Source: Cryptomeria japonica
Lineage: Eukaryota; Streptophyta; Pinopsida; Cupressales; Cupressaceae
Assembly (NCBI RefSeq): GCF_030272615.1
Contig: NC_081411.1
Span: 826,698,897-826,762,896 of the forward strand
DNA: 64,000 nucleotides
Direction: 5' to 3'
The notes below the pieces were generated by a model, which saw nothing but the letters and a program-made list of their open reading frames with translations, did no database searches and had not been told where the DNA came from. This document shows, piece after piece, positions 12,376-25,077 of the stretch. How positions within the stretch are numbered: position 1 is the first letter of the stretch; every line of letters starts with the position of its first letter. A program made the translations under genes and the position numbers.

Positions 12376-12552
12376 CTAGGATTTTTCACAAACTTTGAGC
12401 GATCACAAATGATTCGCCAATGGAAATTATTATTTTTTCTTCGTAAACCACAAAATTTCGCTAGTAAAATTATTATTTTCCTCGACAATTATACACCTTT
12501 CGCCAGATTTTTACACCTTGTCCGAGGGGGGGTTTCTTAAAGTTTTCCCTGA

Positions 12553-12557
12553 TGTAT

Positions 12558-12589
<32 letters not shown>

Positions 12590-12655
12590 GTATATATATA
12601 TATGTATATGTATATATATATAGACACACACACACACATATATGTATGTATATAC

Positions 12656-12687
<32 letters not shown>

Positions 12688-12900
12688 GTATATGTATATA
12701 TATGTATATACATACATATATATATGTATGTGTGTATGTATATATGTATGTATATGTATATATATGTATGTACTTATATATGTGTCTATATATGTACATA
12801 TATATGTATACATATCTGTGTATATATATGTGTATATATCTGTGTATATATATGTGTACATGTATGTGTACATGTATACATGTGTGTGTGTGTGTGTCTA
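12553..12900. repeat. Compound CA/TA/TG microsatellite
   Basis: About 350 bp of alternating purine-pyrimidine dinucleotides (CA, TA, TG, with GTATATAT words). Long Tyr/Ile/His-only frames on both strands follow from the base composition and are not genes. Confidence 0.9.
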
Positions 12901-12901
12901 T

Positions 12902-12940
<39 letters not shown>

Positions 12941-12942
12941 CA
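12901..12942. repeat. (TAGA)n microsatellite
   Basis: About nine TAGA repeats follow directly on the compound dinucleotide tract. Confidence 0.9.
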
Positions 12943-13066
12943 TATAAACCAACACCCTCGGTATCCACCCAACCTAACTTTGAAATAGTTGTTGAAGTAG
13001 GATCGACCCTCGGGATCAATTGTCGGATAATAGGTTCTAAAATTGGATAAACTCAAAATAGATCCA

Positions 13067-13121
13067 CATGCATACATACATACATACATACATACATACA
13101 TACATACATACGTACATACAT
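13067..13121. repeat. (CATA)n microsatellite
   Basis: About thirteen CATA units with one CGTA variant. Confidence 0.9.
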
Positions 13122-13985
13122 GTATTTTAAGGTTTCAAATTTTGAGTTTGAGAAATATAGATGTGGTTATTATATGGATTTGTTTTTCAAAAAAAAATTT
13201 GCTTTATTTTAGCGAATTACAGATGATTAAGAGATTTGGATTTATGAGTTTGATGATAATTTTGGGAGTTGCTTAAAATGCATTAAAGAGGTGATTTAGG
13301 GATCCAGATCTATTGGTTTGATGTTGTTTTTAGAGTTGCTTAAAATGCATTAAAAATTTTCATTATGTAGAATTGGTGTGGGTTTTGGGGAAAGTAAAAT
13401 AGGAAATGATTTTTTTAAAATAATATTTTAAAATTGTGGACATGTTGATTAATGTTTTTAGAGTAACAAGTTAATTTGTTTATTGTTGAGTAAAGCTTAT
13501 AATTATTTTATTAAAAATTATATTTTGAATTTTAAACATAATTTATTTTAATTTCTTTGTTTTATATTTTTTATCTTTTATTTTAGACTTTTTATCTATT
13601 AATTTTTACTACTTTTTAAAAATTTATATTATTAAAATGATAAAAAATAATATATTAATAGTTAATTATATATTTAATTATTTTAATAACAAATTATATA
13701 TTCAAAATTTTAAAACTAAAATTAAAATTTATTTTAATAATTATTATATTATAAAATATATTATACAAATAAGTGATTGTTAGATACATATTATATGTAA
13801 ATTTTAATAATATTATTATTTAATTTTTCAAAATATATACATAGGTAAATAATAGTAAGTTTTTAATAATTACTACCATTCATATATAGGTTGAATTAAA
13901 CAAATAAATAATTTAGCTTTGTATTATATTTATTCTTCTCATTTAAAATGACATTAAGGGTGTTTGATATTAACAAGTTTCAAAT
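13122..13985. other. Very AT-rich, no gene seen
   Basis: An unstructured AT-rich stretch, with TTTTAATAATTA-like words especially at 13500-13860. No repeat period or protein motif was found. Confidence 0.5.
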
Positions 13986-14842
13986 GCAATATTTTTAGGA
14001 TTCTCTCCTATCCCTATCTTTCTCCCTATGTCCCCTCTTCTCTCTCTCTCTCTCTCACTCCCTCCCCCTCTTCTCTCTCTTTCTCCCTTTATCTCTTCCC
14101 CTTTATCTATCCCGATCTCCTTGCCTTGTTTTCTCCCTATCACTCCATCTGAATATATTTATCTCTTTCAACTCTATCCATCCCTTTCTCCCCTCTCTCT
14201 TTATCTCTCTCCTATCCATATCTCTCTCCTTCAACTTCACCTCTATCTTCCTATTTATTTCTATTCCCTAGATTTACCTCCTTATCCCCCCTATCTCACC
14301 CTTTCTCTACTTATCCATCTTCATATTCATCTTTTGATTCCTCTCTCTCCCTCTCTTGCTATTGTAAGCATAACATGGCCAAATGGTAAAGGAACCTAAT
14401 TATCTTCCTTATTGAAATGGTTTGCTTCAATCATGCTTGGATCCATGTAAGTGGATGCATAGTTGATTTGAATCAATGAATTATTCATTGAGACCTTTGT
14501 TGCACAAACAACATTCTAATAAATATAATCAAAATCTATTAGAATAACATTCAAAATCAAATGAGACCTTAGGACAATATCTTCACCAATATAGCTAGTC
14601 AACATGCTTTGGAATGAAAAGCCATCAAAAAATTAGTCATACACCTCATCAAAATACCAATTATACACCTCATTAAAATCTAGCATATACACCTTCATAT
14701 CCTCTACTATATCTTTATCTCTACCTCTCTCCCTTTGTCTTCTCATATATATCTATCTCTCTTTCTCTTCCCATTTATCTCCATCTCTCTCTATTTCTCT
14801 TTTTTTATCTTAGATCTCTCTCTATTTCTCTGTTTTTATCTT

Positions 14843-14844
<2 letters not shown>

Positions 14845-14927
<83 letters not shown>
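14845..14927. repeat. Perfect (CT)n microsatellite, about 41 units
   Basis: An uninterrupted CT run inside the degenerate tract. Its purity suggests recent expansion compared with the flanks. Confidence 0.95.
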
Positions 14928-14931
<4 letters not shown>

Positions 14932-15074
14932 CATAAAAATTTGTCATTGGCATGAAAAGGTTGTCCAAACCTTCGGGTTGGATGCTCAAGGCAAATCCAA
15001 CACAAAGGGTTGGTATTCTCCAATGAAAACTATTTGGCGAGCGCCAATTATGATGCTCACCCTATTTGGTTCTC

Positions 15075-15140
15075 ACCAAATTCAAAATTTTGAATTTTTA
15101 TGTTTGGCCCTTGCCAAATTCAAAATTTTGAATTTTCATG
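15075..15140. repeat. Two-copy 38-bp repeat with perfect 16-bp palindrome
   Basis: ATTCAAAATTTTGAAT occurs at 15080-15095 and 15118-15133, each followed by TTTATGTTTGG or TTCATGTTTGG. It lies in the non-CT interval of the polypyrimidine region. Confidence 0.7.
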
Positions 15141-15303
15141 TTTGGTGCTCACCAACTGTGAAAAGTCATTTTTTTGCATTTTAGGAGCGCCAAATTGGTG
15201 TGCACCAAATGTTTTGCATTGTCCAACTTGAAGGTTTTGTGAATGTGCAAATTTCTAATGTGGGAACAAGTTATACCGACCCCCAAAGGACAATATATAT
15301 ATG

Positions 15304-15373
15304 AAATATAATATTTAAATATAAGTCACATAAAAGACATATTGAAATGTGACTTATACTTTAAGTTATATTT
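15304..15373. repeat. Imperfect inverted repeat, arms about 27 bp
   Basis: The left arm 15304-15331, ending ATAAGTCACAT, pairs with the right arm 15347-15373, beginning ATGTGACTTAT, around a 15-base loop with few mismatches. It could be a small MITE or an RNA hairpin; no flanking target duplication is obvious. Confidence 0.55.
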
Positions 15374-16896
15374 TGAATGTATATATTGGAAGGATTTTTT
15401 AGAGTGGTTTCAGCTCTATAGGAGTTATAATGTATATTCTAGTTTTTAGAGGGTTATATAAAATTTTAGTAATCAGCATGTCAAATTTCAATTATCAACA
15501 TGCTCCTATTAGCATTCTTTATCTCTATATCTCACTCTCTTTATCTTCCCCAAACTCTAGAACTATCTCTCTCCTTCTCTTATCTCTCTCACTTATCTCT
15601 CCCCTCTCTTGGTATATCCCACCCTCTCTACCTTTCATTCCTTCCTTAACCCCATTTATATCCTTGACTCATTCCCTCTCTCTTCTTCTCTATCATTCTC
15701 TTATTATTTATTTCTCATCCCTCCCCATTTTCTTGGTGACTACCTATCGCTTCTATCTTCTCTCTCCCCATATCTAGGTTTTACCCTCCCTCCCTATATT
15801 ATTACCCACCTCTCTCTCCTCCTCTAGGTTTCTCACCTATATAATTGTCTACCCTATATTTTTCTCCCTCTATCTCCACCTTTCTCTCCCTTCTCCCTTA
15901 CCCCTATCCATTTATGAACTCTCTCCCTCTTTTCTCTCTATCTCCAAACCTATCTATCTCCTCATTCCCTAGGCCTTTGAATCCCTCAATGTCTAACTCT
16001 CCATCCATTCCCTCTTACTCATCTCTTTTCTCTTTTATCTATTCCCTCTCTCCATTTTCTTGGTCATCACTTCTCCCTCCTAGTTTATCTCCATCCATGT
16101 CTCATTAGGTGCCTATCTCTATGCCCTCTCTCTCCCATTTAGGTATTTAACCTCTCTCTCACCCTCTAGATATCTCATCTCTTTGTCTATTCCCTCTCTA
16201 TTTCTCTCCCTTCCTCTCCACCTCTCTCTCTCTCTCTCCTCATAACATCTTACCCATCTCCCTTTATGAGTTCTCTCCTTCGCTTATCTCTCCCGCAACC
16301 TCTTTATGTTACATATTTCTAGACCTATTACTCTCCCTCTCTTCTATTTATTTCTTCTCTATCTCTTCTCTCTAGGTCTCTTCTATACTCTCTCCCTCTC
16401 TCTCCCACCTTCCCTCCTTATCTCCATATCTATCCTTCCATCACTCCATCTCACTTCTCCTCCTATTGTTTCTCTCCACTCTCTCTTTGTTCTCTTGATC
16501 ACTATCGGCCCCTCCCAACCTCTCTCTCCATACATATTTTTTTCCTTCCCTCCATCTTTACCTCTCTACCACTCTCTCTTTATGTCATTACCCACCTCTC
16601 TCCCCCTCTATCTCCCTCACCTCTATCTTTCCACCCTTGATCTCTGACCTCTCTCTTCCTAGCCTTTAGATCATTCGCCTCTATATCTCTCTTGTCTCTA
16701 ATTCTTTCCTCTACACCTCCTTACCCCTCTTTCTCTCTTTATGAACTTATATATATTCTTTTTTTTCTCTCTCCCTCACCTATCTACCTCTTCCCTCTCT
16801 CTATCTTAATCACTCCCTACCCAACTCTCCCTCTCTTCTTATCTCTCTCTTTCTCTTTATTCTTCCCTCTCTCCTCTTCTCTCTCCCTCCCCTTAG

Positions 16897-17600
16897 GATC
16901 CCATATGACCCATTTTAACATCCTAGTACATGACATGACCCCTTAAGACACCATATGACCCCTTTTAACATCCTATTAAATGAAATGACCCCTTAGGACA
17001 CCATATGATCCCTTCAAACAATATGATGTCTTAAGGGGTCATATGATGTCCTAAGGGATTATATGGTGTTCTTACACATGTGTGGCTCCTTAGGACCCCA
17101 TATAACTCCCCAAGACACCATATGACCCTTTTTAACATCCTAGTATGTACGACATGACCCCTTAGGACACCATATGTGCCCTTAGGAACAATATGATGTT
17201 GTAAGGGCATATATGGTGTCCTAAAGGGTCATATGGTGTCCTAACACATGTATGGCACTTTAGGACACCATATGTCCCCTAACAACACCATATGACCCCT
17301 TAAGATGTCATTTGACCACTTTTAACATCCTAGTACATGCTATGACCCCTTCAAACACAATATGACGCCTTAGGGATGAGTGATATCCTAATGGGTCATA
17401 TGGTGTCCTAAGGGGTCATATGGTGTTCTAACAGATTTGTGGCCCCTTAGGACCATATATGGCCCGTAATGACACCATATGACCCCTTAGGACCATATGA
17501 TGTCCTAATGAGTCATATGGTGTCTTAAGGGGTCATATGGTGTTCCAACACATGTGTGGCCCCTTGTGACCCCATATGACCCCTCAGGATCTGTTGGTTA
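16897..17600. repeat. CATATG-centred short-repeat array with alternating strand
   Basis: Words of the form CCTTAGGACACCATATGACC and their reverse complements (GGTCATATGGTGTCCTAAGG) fill about 700 bp. Forward words dominate at about 16900-17020, 17085-17195, 17250-17370, 17455-17495 and 17555-17590. Reverse words dominate at about 17020-17070, 17195-17245, 17375-17440 and 17495-17550. Alternating direct and inverted copies could form many hairpins. Confidence 0.8.
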
Positions 17601-18252
17601 ATAGATTTGTCACCTAACTCTATATTCTCACACCCACAAAGATGACAAATGTAATCACTATTGAACCAGTCTAACAAACTATTTATTGACTGGTTCTCTA
17701 CTTATTTTACAAGGTAGTAGCTACCTTCTAATTATTTTCAATGAATAAATAAATAACCCATATGCTTTTAACCAGAAAGTAAATAAGGAAAGAGATTTTA
17801 ACTAGAAAGCTTTGTAAAGGCATTCATATCACTAACTACTAGTTTTTTTGGAATTTTTTCAGATTCTCAAATAAAAACCACTATCTAATATTACATAGTA
17901 CCTAAAATTTCAAATCATCCACAACTTGAATATAAATTCACCTACTAACATCCATTCAAATAATAGAAAATCATTCACACACCATAATTCAAAGATTATG
18001 AATATATGAAAGCCACCAGTACTTATTTTATATTAAAATTGAAGATAACAACATGCATAAAAGTTGTTTGCTCTTATGAGAAAAAAAAAAGTTTTCCCAA
18101 AAGATCCTAACTAGAAAAAAAGTCCAGATATAATTTAAAACATGAAAGATAATGGTTTCTTGAAGAAAACTGTTATTTAAAGAAAGTTCTTAGGCCTTCC
18201 AACCAATGATTAAGAAAAGTAATTAAAACATCAAACATTAAACCACCACTAC
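17601..18252. other. No gene seen
   Basis: AT-rich sequence lying downstream, on the minus strand, of the coiled-coil ORF. Confidence 0.4.
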
Positions 18253-19080
18253 CTATTCAGCTTCTGGTTCCCCATCATCGACAATCTCCACCTCTTTCTC
18301 AACATGTGCCACCTCCTGAGCATTGATCCTTTGTCTATATTCATGACACCTTCTCATAGCGGGCTCCATATTTGGGTCCTCTAGTACAGTAGTGATCCGC
18401 AACATCGTTTTCCACTTTGCAATCAACCCATCAGTAGCAGCTATGCTTTTGTGTATTTCATCCATCTCCGATTCAAAGGTAGAGATGTGTATTTGTAGGC
18501 GGCCCAATGTTTTTAAAGAATCCAAAGATATGGTTTTAGGGTTTGTGACATTCTTCTGATAATTGTCTTTGAATTGGTCCATCATTTCACTAAGTTCTAG
18601 GATATTCTCTTCGAAACTATCCATAAGGTCGACATCCAGAGTGTAGAGGTTCTCCTTTATTCTCAACAGATCACTCAAGTAATGCTTTAGAGAATTGTCA
18701 ATGTCATCAATATAGTCACGGTAGATCTTTTCCTTCCAATCCAATGCATCACACCAAATAGGATTAATCTCCCCAGGATGTCCAACTATCTTCTCGATAG
18801 TTAATATGACATGGCTCAATGACATGAGCTTTGTGACTTCCTTCAAGAGCACAAAAATGCTCCCATATCCTCTCCTAACCTATTGTAGCTCTGTTAATAG
18901 CTCATTTCTTTTATTCTAAATATTTACATACAAAATTCTAAACTTAGTAATATAACTAACACCAACACTATACATTTCATCGATCCAATCAGTGACAACT
19001 TTGGCATAACCTAAGTTACCTTTGAATTTTCTCATAGTGTCTGGATCAATTCCTTACACCTATGAACTTGAAGACTTTCT
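18253..19080 (-). pseudogene. Coiled-coil ORF of unknown family, C-terminal 200 residues intact
   Basis: A 200-codon frame from about 18852 to TGA at 18253 is uninterrupted. It is Leu/Asp/Glu/Met-rich with heptad-like spacing (ENILELSEMMDQF, STFESEMDEIHKSI) and an acidic end (EIVDDGEPEAE). The same frame extends upstream through two in-frame stops to about 19060, adding DPDTMRKF and VVTDWIDEMYS, so the real protein was longer. No signal peptide or membrane segment is visible. Composition and layout resemble the C-terminal parts of the unknown ORFs at 7.3-8.1 and 30.2-30.8 kb, which suggests a retroelement accessory protein. No named domain is recognised, and a Gag-like capsid role cannot be excluded. 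Confidence 0.5.
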
Positions 19081-19184
19081 AGAAGTAGGATGAAATGAAG
19101 GATGAAATGAAATCCTTCAATGATTGCACCTGGGATTGGAGCTCAAGATTCTTCTTTTGTTCCTATGCTCTCTTGTGATGGAGT

Positions 19185-19556
19185 TGTTGGATATGTTTGT
19201 TCATTTCTGCTACTAGGATATGTTGTTTTCATTGATATCAACATATTCCTATGATTTATTCTTGTGAGTTTGGGAAGATCTTCTCATTCGGTTTTGTAGT
19301 TTGGTTTTGTTGATCACTATTATGCAAAATCTGATATTTCCTCTGGTATATTCCGGTGTGATCAAATCTTGTGTTGAGGTTTTGGGATATTTTTTGGGAT
19401 GATCTTGTGTATCTTCCTTTCAAATGGTTCATGATTTGGTTCTCTGCAAGTTATCTTTCTTCATGGCAGTTGGTGATTGGTTATGTTCTTTAACTTTCTG
19501 ATGTTTATCAATGAAGTTTTGATAAGTGGAGTTGGTGCAAATGTTGGTGATTATTC
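19185..19556 (+). mobile_element. LTR fragment of the copia-C family (first 370 bp)
   Basis: TGTTGGATATG at 19185 and the following text (GGATATGTTGTTTTCATTGA, GATCACTATT, TTCATGATTTGGTTC) match the beginning of the LTR at 41464-42689. The match stops at 19556, exactly where the LTR of element E starts, so E was probably inserted into this LTR. Confidence 0.75.
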
Positions 19557-22131
19557 TGTTAGACATAGTGTATCACTGAGAGGGGGGTGAATCAGTGGAT
19601 CTCAACTTTTTCCCTTTAACTGACTTATGTGTGTATATCGGTTATGGGATCTAACACAAAACAGACTTGTCGATTAGTGAGGACACCAACTCAAATGAAA
19701 ACACACAAAGGAAAATCACATAACACCAATATATACAAGGAAAACTCAAGATGGGAAAAACCTCGATGAGCAGTGTACAATGAAATCTCTATTACAATGT
19801 TTAGGGCACCAACCTAAGGAGATACAACCTATAACTTTTTTATGGGCTACAACCCAAAGGAGCTCCAACCCCTGATTTAGGGCACCAACCCCTAACAGAT
19901 TTATGGGCTACAACCCAAAGGAGATACAACCCAAGCACTGAGATACAAATCAGTGATCTCAAAGATAACTTCACATACAAGATTAACAATACTATTACAA
20001 GTGAATCTTGTAACCATCTCATATACCTTACTCTTTCAGTGAGACACCTGCTCTTCTACACTGGTTCACTCTTTTGCTTCTCTCATTTGCTACTTCCTTA
20101 CCAGTAAACTCTACCAGTTCACCTTTGCTCTACTATATCTCCTCCTTACTTATCTTCTCTTCACCGGTACTATATACTATCAGTTCTATGTTTGGCTTCT
20201 CTGCTCCTTCTCTACTTATGCTCTGTTGGTATAGACACTACCAGTTCTACACTTCTACCAGTTGAACACTTCAACTTGGTTCTCCCTCACACTCATTCAC
20301 TCAGATACTCATTGAGAACTTGACTAATTTTGTCTTGGATGCAGAAGTAACACTTAATCACTTTGCAACAACACTCTCTTCTTCTTTTCAATAGCATTTA
20401 AGAATGTCTTTGGCCTACATATTTATAACCTAGTTTTCCCACCAAAAGCCAATTCAAAATATGGGTGGTAGGGTTTCTTCAGTATCCTCGAGGGAAACCA
20501 AATCCAATCAGATCCTATCTAATCTGATCACCCAAATAGTTGTATGCTCATCACCTCCATTAATGTGCCTACTTGATCACACCATCTATCTTTCGTAATT
20601 CACTTTTTACCCTATCGGCTGATCTCTTGGTCAAGTATCCAAGATTGGTCTTGTGGTTTCCTTCATCTAACTTGATCTCCTCAATCATTCTTAATTGACT
20701 CTTTGTTTTCATCCAGAAATCAAGCCACAAACCTCTGAAATGGCTTTGCAACACATCCCATGATTTGTGGGATCTACCATTAATGTCGACCAACTCTGCA
20801 ACTACCTCATCGGGCACACTCCATCAATCATTGCATGCAAGTCTACCACCTTGAATCCACATGGCATCCATGTCAACCAATTGCCAACTTGGATCTTCAT
20901 GTCATTATAGATAGGATCATTGACAAAACACTCTACCAGTTCCTCTTTTCTGTCGGTTTACTAACCCTACCAGCATCTCACATTCTACCGATTAACTTCT
21001 CATGTCTGCTCTTTGTTGAAGTATCGGTGGAACTCCTTAACTGACATACTAGACATGTCTATACATATCATGTTCATCTCCATCAGATGGGAGTCAGAAC
21101 TCTTAGCCTCTTCACTTCCTTACCAGTTCTCAAGCTTACCGATAACCATCCTGATGACAACATGTCATCAACCTTCAGTGGTTTCCATCTAAGGCATCTG
21201 CATGCCATTTTCATTCTCTATATTCAGCTACACCACTCTGCCTTCATCATCAAACTTAATATCAACTCATCTAGTTTGTCAAGATGACAAACTCATCAAT
21301 CCTTCACTTATCCAGGAAACTCAACATGCCTTCTCAGTTAGTCCCATGCATATCCCTGATTTTATGCACTAGAGGCATTCCTTCAATTCACTAGTAGGTC
21401 CGATGTGAACCTTCAAACATCTTCCTTCACCTCATCTTCCTTATCTCACTAAACTCTGATGCACACTATGCATGATAGGAGATAAGTTCCACTTACCGGT
21501 GGATGGACACCTTGTCTTATGCATCGCACAATACACTCATGTGACTTCCCTGTTTGTACAGCCAATCTTGAAATAGGCACATGTGATCTAGTGTTGGTAC
21601 TTTCACTATTAGTCATCTCTTCCCATGGTGACTGCATCTTCATCTAGTGAGATTTTTGTTGTTCTGCAACCTTACAGCATACCTCGTGTCCTATTCAAAC
21701 TTCTCCTAAGTTGTTGATCTAATTTAGGTAACATTCTGCCTCTTCATCACAAACAACAACTCAAGCACTTTGGCCATCTAGCTTGTACACCGGTCATGAG
21801 CTTTGTTTGTTGACAACCACTCACTTAGTTGATCTGACTTCTCCATGTCAACACATCACTTATCAGTTGACATCCTTTCCTTACTGGTGATGCATTGTAC
21901 TGGTAACCTAGCCATCTCATCCACACAAGTCAGGCACTAACTTGTGTACCAGTGACCCCAATGGTCATTCCTCTGAATGGCATTCTCTTCTTTACTTACC
22001 GATTTTCTACAACACAAAGTGATATCAAAGATATCTCATTTTTTACTCCTTCATGACAATGCAATACATACTTCTCTCATATCGGTAGTTATCCCATACT
22101 GGTTGACATCAATGACAATAGAATGCCAACA
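19557..22131 (-). mobile_element. LTR of minus-strand element E (3' LTR, about 2.6 kb)
   Basis: Read on the minus strand it begins TGTTGGCATTC at 22131 and ends CTATGTCTAACA at 19557. A polypurine tract lies directly outside its start. Near its end it has the sequence CACTGATTCACC, which is common at the ends of these copia LTRs. A TATA-like GGTTATAAAT lies at about 20421-20430. The LTR is unusually long for copia elements. The matching 5' LTR, expected to the right of 25.06 kb, is absent; element A's truncated LTR occupies that place. Confidence 0.65.
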
Positions 22132-22147
22132 ATCTCCTCCTTTGGCA
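22132..22147 (-). other. Polypurine tract of element E
   Basis: The minus strand reads GCCAAAGGAGGAGAT immediately before the LTR start TGTTGG, the normal place for plus-strand priming in LTR retrotransposons. Confidence 0.6.
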
Positions 22148-23374
22148 TTGATGTCAACTCATATAGTATCTAGCATACTACATAATCTCTCTCCCCTTTG
22201 TATGATCCAATGGATGTCAACTCATGTAGTATGCAATATACTACAAAATCTTTCTCCCCCTTTGACAAAAATGAAAAAGGGCACTATTAGGATATCATTC
22301 CTCCTTGTATTTACCAATCACTGACATAATTCTTTCTCCTCCTTTTTCTTCATTGGATGCATCTCCTCCTTTGATACCACTTGTTATAACTTCTCAAGTC
22401 ATAGCACTTGAGATGGAGGACTAAACCATCAACTAACACCAACCTGCATCCCCTCCAGTTTAATCCCAAAATTGTTTCAAATCAAATGTGATTCTACTAT
22501 GAATACAACCAACCAAAAGATAGGTAGATACCCACAACCATGAAATTCTCTAGGGTATTCTTACTGCAATTTCCATCACCTGCAGTTTGGGCAGTCAGTA
22601 TCTTTAAAGGTTCAAGCATGTTGTCTCAACATCATGAGCACTTGAACTCCCCCTGAGTCATACATCTTAGGTCCCCATCTCTGGTCAAGTCCAATACCGG
22701 GGCTCTAATCATCTCCATGTACCGGTTGAGTTGTGCATATTTGATCATCTAATGATCTTTCAGCTCCATTATTTCACTACAGCCTATGACATGATCCTAG
22801 ATGTACACAATGCCTAACAATGACATCATCATGATATAAATTAAACCAGTTAGCCCAAAAATATGCATGCTTGCATGATCAACAACCAAGCCAACATATG
22901 TCATTCGGGTCTTTTAAAATACCACCTGAGACATAAGCACTTCATTCCATGTTACCAAGGCTATTCCAATGATCTTCAACCTCATTGTCTTACATAACCT
23001 GCAAGTACTATTAGCATTCATGCTGGTAACATCCTACACATCAGTTTCTTGTACCGGTCCATTATTACTACCGGAGCACCTTCCTGTGACTCTTGACACT
23101 TTGTGTCACTTTGCATCTTATGCCAATTGTTAATCTCCATTTCTTGACACATGTAGTAGTGTTCCAACTTTGATCTGTAGGTGTGCAGTTAGGGCAACCT
23201 CTACACACTCTTATCATCTCATTTTTATCCTTCATACTGACAACAACATTTTCTTCCATGTTTCCTTCTTTACTAAGGGGGTGAATGATAGATTGAATGT
23301 ACTACTCCCTCTGAGGTCATGCATCTCCTTTAGTCATTTAGAGATATCGCCTGTGCATTGAATGCACAGTGTCG
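22148..23374. other. Internal part of element E without pol
   Basis: Only 1.2 kb separates the end of gag from the polypurine tract. I find no integrase, reverse transcriptase or RNase H motif on either strand. A second PPT-like block (AAAGGGGGAGA on the minus strand) lies at about 22252-22268. Confidence 0.5.
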
Positions 23375-25060
23375 TTACATGGTCTTCTTCCTCCACACTT
23401 GCTTGGTTGCATTCTTCTTCCCATTTTCAGTCTTGGGAGCAGGTCTTACCATCTTCCAGTGATGGGCCTTTTCTTTTTCGGACTCTACATCACAACCGGA
23501 AATAGTGTTATAGTAGCACACAACATCCATCCCAACTTCATGATTGGGGAATCTCTTGACATATCGGTTTGACCTTCTTCTTGTGGTCATGCTGTTGTGA
23601 TTAGCAACCAAAATTGGTGGACCTCTTGCTCCTATAGGGACATTTTTGCTTTGGTTCCATGTAGGTCTCTGACTTCCATATGCTCTGTATCCACCTTTCG
23701 GCATAGCATAGTTGTTATACTGGCCTCCATGTGAATGCAAGTTCCTCCTTCTACATTCAAACTCTCTATGGCCAAAACAATTGTAGTTATAACATACAAC
23801 ATTTGCATTAGCAGGGTTAGCAAATGGAATCTTTCTAGCATAATCGGGAGAGGTGATATGCATGTATCTACTCCTAGATACATTTTTCTCGTATGCATGT
23901 TGTCTATGAGATCTTATATTATTCTTTCTAGATCTCTTTCTACATTCCTCTGCCCTATGATCATAAGCATTACATGCAAAGCAATAACCAGTAATTGATG
24001 GTCTATGATTTACAAAATTATTCTGCCATGCATGAGGAGATCTTACCGGTCTAGCATCTCCATTTCTCCTTCCTTGGGGATGGACCCTAGGTTGTCCATT
24101 CTTTGTAGCTCTTCCATCTAGTCTCTTCTTCTCCCACACTTTCTTTTCCCTGTGGGTGGTAGCATTTCTTTGTCCTTTATTGGTAGGAGGTCTTCTTTGC
24201 TTCTTTCTCATTTTCCTGCTTTCAGTGAGGCTATCTTCTACCATCTTCCCTTTACCTTTGGGATCTATATTATTCCTCCTTCTTGTAGCACCAGTCTTCT
24301 TTATTGTCTACAAGTCCTCACTAGTTGTATCTAGATCAACCTTCTTCTGGGGAGCATTTCCCACTGTGAAGGTTTGGCCTTTGTTTTACCCATTAGAGGA
24401 GACAAATAGAATGTCATTGTGGGGGACATTCTTGCTGATGGAGCATTCACTGACACCACTTCCTAAACCTTTAGTATCATTGGCATGCTTTTTCTTCTTC
24501 AGCATTTTGTCCAAGGCATCATTGCTGCCATCACACCAGATTCTTACCTTGAGCTCATCCTGACATTTCTCAAGGTCATTTTGGAGAATCTTCATTTCTC
24601 CAACCAACTGCAAATATTCTTTATTTCTAACTTATAGCTCAAATGCTAGATCATTACACTGGCATTTCCTGGTGTCTTCCTTGTGAGACATCATCTTTGA
24701 GATGCTTTTCTCAGATTCTTCAAGGCATTTTGTCTGTCAGTTCTGCTCCACTATAGAAGCATTCTTGAATAGATTGTATTCCTTTCTTACCATATTGAGT
24801 TCTTCAAGTGCATTTACAAACTCTCCTTCAATCAAGATCAACTTCAGCTTCATCTTCTTCTTCTCCTTCACTATCAAATAGATCTTAATGCCTAGATCTA
24901 TCTGCCTTGTCTTCTTCTTCATCATCATCACTGCCAAACACATCATATTGGTGGGATCCCTTTGTCTTATCACTATCAGATATATGCCTCTCATCTTCTG
25001 ATTCTTGAGCCATGAAGAGGTGGGTTCCTTCTTCATCAATGATGTAGCTGTTGGTCGATC
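23375..25060 (-). pseudogene. gag: Gag of element E, two zinc knuckles, N-terminal half decayed
   Basis: The 289-codon frame 24244-23375 is Arg/Asn-rich and has two CCHC-type knuckles: CFACNAYDHRAEEC and CYNYNCFGHREFEC, the second slightly distorted. Upstream, the frame ending at 24386 contains LEKCQDELKVRI, DALDKMLKKKK and TKGLG, a coiled-coil plus K-G-L-G pattern found just before the knuckles in SIRE/Maximus-type copia Gag. Further upstream (24700-25030) an acidic segment (SDDDEEEDK) and MAQESEDE are readable through stops. The protein would coat the element RNA in virus-like particles. No protease or polymerase follows it, so this is a Gag-only element. The family assignment to SIRE-like copia is an inference. 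Confidence 0.65.
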
Positions 25061-25077
25061 ATATTATGGGACTCGAT

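Larger units (their letters stand above)
13990..16895. repeat. Low-complexity polypyrimidine (CTCTCCC/TATCT) region
   Basis: The plus strand is mostly C and T in degenerate CTCTCTCCC, TATCTC and CCTCCC words. It is interrupted by ordinary sequence at about 14360-14700 and 14940-15500. Ser/Leu/Pro-only frames here reflect the composition. The complementary composition appears as the polypurine tract at 59.7-63.1 kb. Confidence 0.85.

Noticed and set aside
12473-12955. Long Tyr/Ile/His-rich frames on both strands
   Set aside because: They translate a TA/CA/TG microsatellite and exist in several frames at once.
13964-16946. Series of hydrophobic Ser/Leu/Pro frames that look like membrane proteins
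   Set aside because: They translate a CT-rich low-complexity region and overlap in several frames.
2259-17600. CRISPR-like arrays
   Set aside because: The repeats are degenerate, of unequal spacing, without unique spacers of constant length, and the context is plant nuclear DNA.
23068-23259. Short Cys-containing minus-strand frame as a further zinc knuckle of element E
   Set aside because: The Cys and His spacing does not fit CCHC, and the frame is isolated from the Gag frame.
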